Assembly (NCBI GenBank): GCA_029239545.1
Contig: JARBUQ010000356.1
Location: 1-5,446 of the forward strand
Direction: 5' to 3'
Length of the DNA: 5,446 bases
Source of the DNA: Paenibacillus sp.
GTDB taxonomy: Bacteria; Bacillota; Bacilli; Paenibacillales; NBRC-103111
In this document: piece by piece, positions 1 through 5,446 of the stretch
Position numbering within the stretch: the stretch's first letter is position 1
Layout: each line of letters starts with the position of its first letter
Program-made: the position numbers and the translations under genes
Notes under the pieces: generated by a model
The model's input: the letters and a program-made list of their open reading frames with translations, nothing else
Database searches by the model: none
Told to the model about the DNA's origin: nothing

Positions 1-1
1 T

Positions 2-43
2 GACCAAGGAGTAGATCAGTATGTCCGTTCCATTAACAAATAA
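2..43 (+). CDS. possible C-terminal tail of an upstream gene (partial)
   Basis: From the left edge one plus-strand frame stays open for 13 codons, ends at TAA (41-43), and reads DQGVDQYVRSINK. The other two plus frames hit stops within 36 bases. The peptide is hydrophilic and would suit the end of a solute-binding lipoprotein, a common neighbour of such loci, but 13 codons cannot identify a family and an open stretch this short is common by chance. If real, the gene converges on the minus-strand regulator at 193. I am unsure that it is coding. Confidence 0.2.
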   Translation, partial: DQGVDQYVRSINK

Positions 44-192
44 AACAACAGAAAGATAGCAGGTTTAATAAATGGACTCCACGTGTTGACAGGAATCACT
101 GCAGGATTAGCCTTGCGGCGATTTTTGGAATAATCAGGGCCAGGTTAAAAAGAGAGACTGTTCAACTGTTGAAATAGTAAGGCGATTACTCC
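44..192. other. left intergenic stretch with no supported gene
   Basis: No frame in this stretch gives a convincing coding region. It contains an isolated TTGACA (86-91) with no matching -10 hexamer at normal spacing, and the inverted repeats described separately next to the end of the regulator gene. It probably lies between two convergent genes. Confidence 0.5.
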
Positions 193-197
193 TTACT
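146..197 (-). terminator. possible weak terminator of the AraC-type regulator gene
   Basis: Read on the minus strand, AGTAAGG (197-191) and CCTTACT (182-176) form a perfect 7-bp stem with an 8-base loop. The regulator's TAA stop (195-193) lies inside the first arm. Next comes the short palindrome TTCAACAGTTGAA (173-161), then a pyrimidine-rich tract ending in five Ts (150-146). The T tract is some 25 bases past the main stem and the stem is not GC-rich, so this is not a textbook Rho-independent terminator. Only the inverted repeats are certain. Confidence 0.3.
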
Positions 198-1074
198 CAT
201 ACCTGTGTCGTCTACGGAACAGGGTCGGTGAGATGCCGATGTACTTTTTAAAAGCGTAGCTGAAGTAGGCGATATCGTCGTACCCACACTCCAAAGCGAT
301 CTCGGTCACGGACACACCGGTTCTGCTCAAGCGGTCCTTAGCCGCCTCCAGCCGCTGGCGTGTCACATATTGATTAGGGGACTCACCCATCGTCTGCTTA
401 AATATTTTCTGAAAATATGCAGGGCTTTTTCCAGCGATTCGGGACAACTGATCCAGATCGAGCTTGGCTGTTAAATGCGTTTGGACATATTCGCATACGT
501 GCTTGAGCTCCTTGTAATGGGCAGAAGAAGGGATAATGGTCTCTCGCTTAACTTCCGAAACATCAACAAACAGCTGGTGCAAAAGCTGCAGAAGAAAGGA
601 TCTGAGCAGCATACCGGAATGCGGAGTTGAACCCGTAAATGCTGAATACACTCTGCTGAAGAGAAACTCGTATTTCTCATAAGAAGCGGGCTGGAATAGG
701 ACGGGAATTGCATCGAGCCCATCATTCGTGTATGAAGGTTGAACAGGTTTGTCGGTTGGCAGGTAGTAATCGTGTGGACTTCTGTCTCCTTTACCCAGCA
801 TATCGAAGCAGATCAAATAACACGTATAAGGTAAAATGCCTTGGGAGGTGACGCCTGGACGTTTGAAGATCACGTCCCCTTTTCTGACCGCATATTCCGT
901 ATCCCCAATAAGCATCATCCCCCCTTGACTATCCGTAAAAAATTCCAGTTCATAGTCATAAACCATCCGATGAGAGAAACGGGTGCCAGACGGCATCTCC
1001 ATGCCTTCAGCTTGATAAAGGCAGGTGAGCACGGTTGGAGAGATTTGTCGATCTTCGATGCGCTTCATAATCAT
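193..1074 (-). CDS. AraC-family transcriptional regulator
   Basis: This is a 293-residue DNA-binding regulator of the AraC/XylS family, presumably cytoplasmic. Residues about 36-95 form a beta-rich, cupin-like sensor region (YELEFF, then a GD-containing turn near 66-67). Residues about 195-292 are the double helix-turn-helix. The first HTH spans about 205-242, with DLDQLSRIAGKSPAYFQKIF. The second spans about 254-289 and carries the family signature GYDDIAYFSYAFKKYIGISP. Start choice: the frame extends to a TTG at 1110, but that codon has no ribosome binding site and lies just 3' of a probable extended -10 hexamer. The ATG at 1074 has AAAGGCGG upstream, spaced 10 bases, so I prefer it; ATG 1068 is also possible. 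The gene is divergent from the glycoside hydrolase at 1230, which suggests it controls that gene and perhaps itself. Family assignment is firm; its ligand cannot be read from sequence. Confidence 0.9.
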   Translation of the reverse strand: MIMKRIEDRQISPTVLTCLYQAEGMEMPSGTRFSHRMVYDYELEFFTDSQGGMMLIGDTEYAVRKGDVIFKRPGVTSQGILPYTCYLICFDMLGKGDRSPHDYYLPTDKPVQPSYTNDGLDAIPVLFQPASYEKYEFLFSRVYSAFTGSTPHSGMLLRSFLLQLLHQLFVDVSEVKRETIIPSSAHYKELKHVCEYVQTHLTAKLDLDQLSRIAGKSPAYFQKIFKQTMGESPNQYVTRQRLEAAKDRLSRTGVSVTEIALECGYDDIAYFSYAFKKYIGISPTLFRRRHRYE

Positions 1075-1111
1075 GGGAATGAGGCCGCCTTTGCAACAGT
1101 ATACTCTCAAT

Positions 1112-1120
1112 ATTATCGCA
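1112..1120 (-). promoter_or_regulatory. candidate extended -10 promoter of the AraC-type gene
   Basis: On the minus strand the sequence TGCGATAAT matches an extended -10 element (TGn followed by a TATAAT-like hexamer, 5 of 6). No good -35 hexamer is seen 17-18 bases upstream, which extended -10 promoters can tolerate. Transcription would begin near 1105, leaving about 30 bases before the ATG at 1074 and excluding the TTG at 1110 as a start. The element overlaps one copy of the TTATCGCA repeat, so a bound regulator could repress its own gene. Confidence 0.35.
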
Positions 1121-1162
1121 GGATTTCGAAAGAGGGAACCTTTATTTAATGGTTTTATCGCA
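1113..1162. repeat. 8-bp direct repeat, candidate operator half-sites
   Basis: TTATCGCA occurs at 1113-1120 and again at 1155-1162 in the same orientation, 42 bp apart start to start, close to four helical turns. AraC-family proteins commonly bind direct repeats on one face of the helix. One copy overlaps the proposed -10 of the regulator gene; the other lies where the -35 of the glycoside hydrolase promoter would be. The right copy also sits in a small inverted repeat, TTTATCGCATAAA (1154-1166). The repeat is seen directly; its operator role is inferred. By rough estimate, an 8-mer recurring somewhere in 155 bp has a chance near one in six. Confidence 0.4.
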
Positions 1163-1178
1163 TAAATCGACTTACAAT
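1150..1178 (+). promoter_or_regulatory. candidate promoter of the glycoside hydrolase gene
   Basis: TACAAT (1173-1178) matches the sigma-A -10 consensus at 5 of 6 positions. The hexamer 17 bases upstream, TGGTTT (1150-1155), is a poor -35. A weak -35 beside a candidate operator would fit an activator-dependent promoter. The transcript would start near 1185, about 45 bases before the ATG. An alternative -10, TAAAAT (1192-1197), has a CTTACA 15 bases upstream, which is short spacing. Confidence 0.35.
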
Positions 1179-1210
1179 AGAGCTGGATATTTAAAATGTT
1201 GCAGTCGATG

Positions 1211-1216
1211 AGGAGG
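1211..1216 (+). promoter_or_regulatory. ribosome binding site for the glycoside hydrolase
   Basis: AGGAGG is a full Shine-Dalgarno match, 13 bases before the ATG at 1230, which is longer than usual. An in-frame TGA at 1224-1226 blocks any earlier start, so ATG 1230 is the first possible start. The next in-frame ATG falls inside the N-terminal domain, about 105 codons later. Confidence 0.65.
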
Positions 1217-1229
1217 AACTTATTGAATA

Positions 1230-3407
1230 ATGTCTATCTTATATGAAACGATATTAGGCCGATTGGGATCGCGTTTTCATCTCAACTTCAGACCGAAAGA
1301 ACGATGTATTTATAGTTCGCCGCTCGGTCGCTTTTACGACAGTCCCTTACGGCTGAGTCTTGGCGTGAGAGTCGGAGAAGAAACGAGGATTCTTCCGTTT
1401 TCTGAGCAATACCAGAGCTTTGCGTTCATCGAGCAAGAAGTTACACCAACTTCCGTCAGCTTTTACTGCAGAGAACCTGAGCTTGGCATACAAGCCACGG
1501 TATCTTTCGTAGCGCCGTTCTATCCGCAGGACGAAAAGGTAAGTATGGCGCCGCTTTTTTATATTCATGCTTCGGTGGAAAACATCAGTGTGCCCAAGCT
1601 TCTTGGCGATGCAGCGTTAACGGAAGATAACGGAGCAATGGTGGGGGACCTATTTTTACAGGTTGATGGCAGTGAGTGTATTGCAAGCGGTTACCACATT
1701 CCGGTACCGATGACGATAGATCCGGCATTGGCCGAGCTCAAGTGGATGAACAGAACGCGCGGCAAAGAGTTCTCATCGAGTATCTTCCACGGGGAGATGG
1801 CGATTGAACCGCTGAATCCGGAACAAGCGAATGTGTTTCACGACGAAATCCGTGTTCCTTTTGAATTAATGTCCAAACAAACCGTATCGGCTTCCTTTGT
1901 AATGGCTGGTTACACGAATCAACAGGTGATGAACATTGAAGACGAGATGTATCGTTTCAAATATACGTCCGAGTTCCAGAGCCTTGCGGATGTAGTACGA
2001 TACGCACGTGAAGCTGAAGACGAGCTGACGGCCAAAAGCCAAGCCTTTGACAGGATTTTCGAACAGGCGACACTGGATAAAGCAGCCGCAAATTTGATTG
2101 CTTTTTCCCTGCAGAGCTATCTTTCCAACACCTGGTGGGTGCATAATGATGAGTTAGCCGATTGGTTTACGGTGTGGGAAGGCAACTGCGCTTACCACTC
2201 GACTATTGATGTGGAGTATAATACTTCCATGTTTTATTTGCTTCTCTGGCCGCAGCTCCTCGATAAAACGATCCGGCAATGGACACGGTATGAGAAAGGC
2301 GATGGCTTCATGTCGCATGATATCGGGAAATTCCTTGTCGGCAAAGGGATGGAATACAGTCATGAGATGGAGATCGAGGAGAACTGCAATTTTATTCTTC
2401 TGACCTATGCTCTGGAGAAATTTACCGGTAACTCTGAGCTTCGGCACACCATTTATCCGCAGCTGCTTCGACTCATTCATTATGTAGCGAACAGCGATAC
2501 GACAGGGAATGGGTTCCCGAACATGGGAACTGCGAATACGATTGACGACGCAGGAGCAGCGGTGCAATACGCCAAAGAGCAAACTTATTTAGGGATCAAA
2601 GCGTATTGCGCGTTTCAGGCGGTGAAAAAATGGGCCGAACAGATGGGGGATGCCGACACCGTCCAACTATGCGATACGAAGCTGAACAGCATTCATCATA
2701 CGCTGGAAACTTCCGCTTGGTTAGGCGATCATTATGCGGTCTGTATTCAGGCCGATGCAGACGGAATAGAAGACGTTTGGACCGGTCAAAAGGTTGAGGG
2801 AGAAATTCCGGGGTGGGACGCTTATTCAATCTATCCGTCGAATGGCTTGCTCTACCTGCTGATGACCGCAACGGAGACAGGCTTGAATCAAGAGCGGCTG
2901 CGTACAGATCTCTCCAATGCTACGACTCAGTCCATGACAAGATATGGCTGCAAGCATAGCAGTAATGATACGACGGATAACCTGTGGATTTCACAAAATC
3001 TGTGGAAAGATTTTACTGCTGCCTACTTAGGCCTCGATATGCTGGGTTTAAGCAGCAAATATTGGGATTATGAGTTGTACGAAAATTCCCAAGGAATCGG
3101 CGGTTGTTTCGTTGACGCTCCGCCAAGAGCGCATCTCAATTACTACCCAAGAGGTGTTGTCTCACTGGGTGCCTTATATGCAATGGGCGGTGTTCAAGTA
3201 GACCAAGTACGCCGCATAATTCGTTTCAACCCAGTCAGGGTACCTTGTCGTATTCCACTGCTCAGTTTCACGGACTGGAACCGAGGAATTGTACCATGGG
3301 CGAATTTTCGTCTTGTGCAAGGGGAAGTTACTTTTGAGCTGGAAGAAGGGGCGCTGTTACAAGGCTTTCAACTGTTTGTATGGGGGAAGGAATATGCGCC
3401 AAGTTGA
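1230..3407 (+). CDS. glycoside hydrolase of the clan GH-O type (GH52/GH116-like)
   Basis: A 725-residue retaining glycosidase candidate, close to the roughly 700 residues of GH52 beta-xylosidases. Residues about 10-230 look like the N-terminal beta-sandwich and about 270-690 like the helical (alpha/alpha)6 barrel. Compared from memory with Geobacillus GH52 XynB2 (nucleophile E335, acid/base D495), several blocks align: ILPF at 54-57; VWEGN at 315-319, placing the nucleophile at E317; SHDIG at 362-366; NTIDD at 436-440, placing the acid/base at D439; the NLWISQNLWKDF segment at 584-595; and NYYPRGVVSL at 637-646. The gap between the two carboxylates is 122 residues against 160 in XynB2, so the segment between them is shorter. 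There is no signal peptide or membrane segment, so it should be cytoplasmic like known GH52 enzymes. It is divergent from the regulator and 150 bp upstream of the DUF4838 gene. Clan membership is fairly secure; beta-xylosidase activity is only a guess, as GH116 covers beta-glucosidases. Confidence 0.75.
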   Translation: MSILYETILGRLGSRFHLNFRPKERCIYSSPLGRFYDSPLRLSLGVRVGEETRILPFSEQYQSFAFIEQEVTPTSVSFYCREPELGIQATVSFVAPFYPQDEKVSMAPLFYIHASVENISVPKLLGDAALTEDNGAMVGDLFLQVDGSECIASGYHIPVPMTIDPALAELKWMNRTRGKEFSSSIFHGEMAIEPLNPEQANVFHDEIRVPFELMSKQTVSASFVMAGYTNQQVMNIEDEMYRFKYTSEFQSLADVVRYAREAEDELTAKSQAFDRIFEQATLDKAAANLIAFSLQSYLSNTWWVHNDELADWFTVWEGNCAYHSTIDVEYNTSMFYLLLWPQLLDKTIRQWTRYEKGDGFMSHDIGKFLVGKGMEYSHEMEIEENCNFILLTYALEKFTGNSELRHTIYPQLLRLIHYVANSDTTGNGFPNMGTANTIDDAGAAVQYAKEQTYLGIKAYCAFQAVKKWAEQMGDADTVQLCDTKLNSIHHTLETSAWLGDHYAVCIQADADGIEDVWTGQKVEGEIPGWDAYSIYPSNGLLYLLMTATETGLNQERLRTDLSNATTQSMTRYGCKHSSNDTTDNLWISQNLWKDFTAAYLGLDMLGLSSKYWDYELYENSQGIGGCFVDAPPRAHLNYYPRGVVSLGALYAMGGVQVDQVRRIIRFNPVRVPCRIPLLSFTDWNRGIVPWANFRLVQGEVTFELEEGALLQGFQLFVWGKEYAPS

Positions 3408-3441
3408 GGCAGCAATTCACGGATAATCGATTTGTCCATAT

Positions 3442-3456
3442 ATTAAAGCGTTATCT
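3442..3456 (+). promoter_or_regulatory. cre-like site (CcpA catabolite repression)
   Basis: The 15 bases ATTAAAGCGTTATCT match the Bacillus cre consensus WTGNAANCGNWNNCW at every position but one (T in place of the third-position G). The site lies in the gap between the two enzyme genes, upstream of a TATAAT hexamer, where CcpA could repress an internal promoter or block readthrough. I estimate about a 5 percent chance of a match this good in a gap this size, and a few such matches across the whole window. Confidence 0.4.
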
Positions 3457-3474
3457 TCATAGGAGATCAGTTAG

Positions 3475-3561
3475 ATGAGTTGTATAATTTATAAACACAG
3501 CTCGATTCGCCTTGATGGGGTTAATCGCCATACCATAGTCGTACTGGGGGAATGTAAATGA
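3475..3561 (+). CDS. possible 28-residue small ORF coupled to the DUF4838 gene
   Basis: An ATG at 3475 follows AGGAG (3461-3465) at an ideal 9-base spacing. It opens a 28-codon frame that begins MSCIIYKHSSIRLDG and ends ECK. Its TGA (3559-3561) overlaps the next gene's start as ATGA, a typical translational-coupling layout. The peptide has no membrane segment or signal and I recognise no family. It could be a leader peptide that gates translation of the downstream gene, or a remnant of a longer N-terminus. Against it: a perfect TATAAT lies inside it at 3483-3488, and if that is a working promoter the ORF would not be on that transcript. Confidence 0.35.
   Translation: MSCIIYKHSSIRLDGVNRHTIVVLGECK
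3483..3488 (+). promoter_or_regulatory. candidate internal -10 hexamer for the DUF4838 gene
   Basis: TATAAT is a perfect sigma-A -10 hexamer in an AT-rich patch. No convincing -35 lies 16-18 bases upstream (the bases there read TAGGAG). A transcript from here would start near 3495, about 63 bases before the ATG at 3558. With the upstream cre-like site it suggests the DUF4838 gene may have its own promoter as well as readthrough from the glycoside hydrolase. Confidence 0.3.
3503..3527 (+). repeat. imperfect inverted repeat upstream of the DUF4838 start
   Basis: CGATT (3503-3507) pairs with AATCG (3523-3527). After a mismatch and a G-U pair, CC (3510-3511) pairs with GG (3519-3520), leaving a 7-base loop. 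The stem ends about 30 bases before the ATG at 3558 and has no T tract after it, so it is not a terminator. A role in translation control is possible but unproven. Confidence 0.2.
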
Positions 3562-5446
3562 ATGCGAATCAGGTTTCGGATCAAGCTGTAAAGGTTCTCG
3601 ATATTGTAGTTCCATTTACTGGAGCTGCGCTGTACACCGCACTCTGGGCAGAGCAGGAAAGGGAGATCGATTTTCACAGTGATCATGCAGCGGCTGCCCG
3701 CTGTACGACTGCTTTTGCTGCCATGGAGTTAAAACGCTGTTTGAACCGAACGCTGCCGGTGATTTCCATACGGTTCGTGGAGGATAAGGCTGAGAGTGAA
3801 TGTTATATTGCGCTTCACATTGCCAATTCGAGCCTGACTGATGAAGCATTTACGCTTGAACGCAGTGGGGAGGGCGTTGTCGTCACAGGCAGTGGTAGAG
3901 CCGGTGTACTCTATGGAGCTTATGAGCTGTTGCGCTTACAGGGGTGGCGCTGGTATGCTCCCGGGAAATCCGGGGAAATAATGCCGCAGGCAAACAACCA
4001 ACTGATCATGCCCGATGGCAAGCTGACAGGAAAAGCGTCGATGGATTTGGGTCGTGGCTTCGATTTTGAATACGTATCGATGGAATCGGAATCGTTCTTT
4101 CTGTGGATGGCGAGGAACCGGCTGAATGTAGCGGCTTACCGTCCAGCTACGGCGGCATTTTGCCGCAAGCTCGGAATGGTTTTTAAGATGGGTGGTCATA
4201 TTTTTGAAACAATGCTCGATCCCGATCGTTTTCTGCCCAACGGGAGAACGATCTGGGAGCAGCACCCGCACTGGTATGGATTGCCGGAGAATGGCAATCG
4301 GAGCAAGGAAAAGGCGCTGCGCATCCAATTTTGCGTGTCGCAACTGGACTTAATCGAATTTCTTGGCGCTGAACTGGTTCGCCGATTGCAGCGCGATTGG
4401 AAGGAAGCGGACCGGGTCGATTTGTGGGGATTCGACACATGGGGACATGCTTGCATGTGTACAGCATGCCAGCGTCTTGGCAACAGCGCCGATCAGCTTC
4501 TTCACTTCGTATCCGGAATCAGGAATATTGTAAACCTTGCCCTGGATCAAGGAGATCTCAAGCATAATGTCCGCTTGATCATTTGCGGCTATGAAGGAAC
4601 GGATACGCTTGAGGGTCCGCTGCATCCAATTCCGGCCAATATTACCTCTGCCGGCGATCTGGTCGTTTATTATCCGATCAACCGCTGTTATGAGCATGAT
4701 TTCGAAACTGTCGGCTGTTCGGCGAACAATCGTTATCGTGAAGCTTTGCAGAGCTGGTGCGATCAGAAAGATGCTCTACCCGTAATCATTGGGGAGTATT
4801 ATAATGTCTCCAAGTACGAAGACTTGCCGCTTCTGTTTACAACCCGTTTGGCGCACGACATTCCTGCTTATCACCAGATGGGAGTGAGGGGAGTTACTTA
4901 TATGCACGTACCTCTTGTCAATTGGGGGATGCGGACATTAACGCAATTGCTCTATGCGCAATTGAGCTGGGATGCTGAGACGGATACGCTACAATTCCTA
5001 CAGGAATACATGTCCAATTGGTACGGTCCTCATGCGGCACCAATGAGCGAGGCATACTATGCGATTGAGCAGGCATGGCTTTGTATTGCCGATTGGCGAG
5101 CATGGAAAAAAGACAGCGTGTTGTCTCTCCTGCTGGCGTGGGACGGCGCAAAGCCGGTTGAACCGTTAGCGGTGAGTGATCATTTCCACTATCTGGCGGG
5201 CGATGCTGTGATAGCAGGACGTGCCTCACTCGACCTGTTGAAGCAAGCACTGCAGCTTATCAATGCGGCACTGGCAGAAGACAAGGCCACCATTTCCTCA
5301 CAAGCACGCACAACTTGGAAAGTGGCAATTAATCCGGTTGAAGCCCGATCGCTTGCACTGACCGAGCTTCAGTATGAGCTGCGCCTTGGTGAGGATCGCA
5401 GGCTGCTTCTGTACGGAATCGATACACTTGACTTGCAGGTGGAGTT
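3558..5446 (+). CDS. DUF4838 protein with GH67-type N-terminal domain (3' end outside window)
   Basis: The window holds 629 codons with no stop before the right edge. ATG 3558 is preceded by GGGGGA (3546-3551), and an in-frame TAA at 3555-3557 rules out any earlier start. Residues about 40-140 resemble the alpha-glucuronidase N-terminal domain, ending in GSGRAGVLYGAYELL (111-125) and GWRWYAPG (129-136). Residues about 150-455 match the DUF4838 core, probably a TIM-barrel: GGHIFE (212-217), HPHWYGLPENG (236-246), LWGFDTWGHACMCTAC (289-304), YYPINRCYEHD (371-381), GEYYN (412-416) and GVRGVTYMH (442-450). Residues about 460-629 are mostly helical. E413 and D293 are acidic residues in conserved blocks and are candidate active-site residues; C299, C301 and C304 form a CxCxxC cluster. 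No signal peptide is seen, so it is probably cytoplasmic. It lies 150 bp downstream of the glycoside hydrolase and likely acts on the same oligosaccharide. Family is firm; reaction and substrate are not known to me. Confidence 0.85.
   Translation, partial: MNANQVSDQAVKVLDIVVPFTGAALYTALWAEQEREIDFHSDHAAAARCTTAFAAMELKRCLNRTLPVISIRFVEDKAESECYIALHIANSSLTDEAFTLERSGEGVVVTGSGRAGVLYGAYELLRLQGWRWYAPGKSGEIMPQANNQLIMPDGKLTGKASMDLGRGFDFEYVSMESESFFLWMARNRLNVAAYRPATAAFCRKLGMVFKMGGHIFETMLDPDRFLPNGRTIWEQHPHWYGLPENGNRSKEKALRIQFCVSQLDLIEFLGAELVRRLQRDWKEADRVDLWGFDTWGHACMCTACQRLGNSADQLLHFVSGIRNIVNLALDQGDLKHNVRLIICGYEGTDTLEGPLHPIPANITSAGDLVVYYPINRCYEHDFETVGCSANNRYREALQSWCDQKDALPVIIGEYYNVSKYEDLPLLFTTRLAHDIPAYHQMGVRGVTYMHVPLVNWGMRTLTQLLYAQLSWDAETDTLQFLQEYMSNWYGPHAAPMSEAYYAIEQAWLCIADWRAWKKDSVLSLLLAWDGAKPVEPLAVSDHFHYLAGDAVIAGRASLDLLKQALQLINAALAEDKATISSQARTTWKVAINPVEARSLALTELQYELRLGEDRRLLLYGIDTLDLQVE

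Noticed and set aside
86..91. TTGACA as a -35 element on the plus strand
   Set aside because: No -10-like hexamer follows at 16-18 bases, and no plus-strand gene starts nearby.
1075..1110. TTG at 1110 as the start of the AraC-type regulator
   Set aside because: It lacks a ribosome binding site and sits immediately after the likely -10 element. The extra 12 residues are not needed for the fold.
841..1149. 102-codon plus-strand ORF opposite the regulator gene
   Set aside because: It lies almost wholly antisense to the AraC-type coding sequence, has no recognisable domain, and runs through the candidate promoter region. The opposite strand has clear family motifs.
1223..1246. TTG-started 7-codon frame with ideal spacing from AGGAGG, overlapping the glycoside hydrolase start
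   Set aside because: TTG 1223 is 6 bases from the Shine-Dalgarno and would stop at TGA 1244-1246. A 7-codon frame is easily due to chance, and ATG 1230 can use the same ribosome binding site.
2154..2582. 142-codon minus-strand ORF inside the glycoside hydrolase gene
   Set aside because: It is antisense to the segment holding the E317 and D439 motifs. Its own translation shows no domain and looks like a composition shadow.
3546..3561. Frameshift in the GGGGG run joining the small ORF to the DUF4838 protein
   Set aside because: Adding a base in the run moves reading into the DUF4838 frame but meets the TAA at 3555-3557 before the ATG, so a simple indel there does not produce a fusion. No slippery heptamer is present either.
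3936..4343. 135-codon minus-strand ORF, with other minus frames to 4697, inside the DUF4838 gene
   Set aside because: They lie antisense to conserved DUF4838 motifs, overlap one another in different frames, and show no family signature.

Overview
The window looks like a carbohydrate-use locus from a low- to mid-GC Gram-positive bacterium, most likely Paenibacillus or a close relative. The grounds are a consensus AGGAGG ribosome binding site, a CcpA-type cre-like site, an AraC-family regulator with an N-terminal sensor domain and a C-terminal double HTH, and two glycosidase-type enzymes without signal peptides. The genus is inferred from gene style, not from a marker gene.

Layout. Positions 1-192 hold what may be the last codons of a rightward gene and otherwise no gene. 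An AraC-family regulator lies on the minus strand (193-1074, ATG start preferred). A 155-bp divergent intergenic region follows. It carries candidate promoters for both directions and an 8-bp direct repeat whose two copies are 42 bp apart, a plausible operator for the regulator. On the plus strand, 1230-3407 encodes a 725-residue glycoside hydrolase of the clan GH-O type (GH52/GH116-like), with both expected catalytic carboxylates in place. A 150-bp gap (3408-3557) follows, holding a cre-like site, a perfect TATAAT hexamer, and a possible 28-codon small ORF whose stop overlaps the next start as ATGA. From 3558 to the right edge runs a DUF4838 protein with a GH67-type N-terminal domain, cut off by the window after 629 codons.

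How they fit together (inference). The regulator probably senses a sugar or sugar-derived signal and controls the divergent enzyme genes. Both enzymes appear cytoplasmic, so they would act on oligosaccharides already imported by a transporter that may lie outside the window. GH52 enzymes are beta-xylosidases, and the DUF4838 protein resembles alpha-glucuronidases in its N-terminal domain, so a glucuronoxylan-type or other uronic-acid-bearing oligosaccharide is a reasonable guess. Both proteins are divergent enough that the substrate is open. This pairing of two poorly characterised enzyme types under one AraC regulator is the most promising candidate here for an undescribed pathway.
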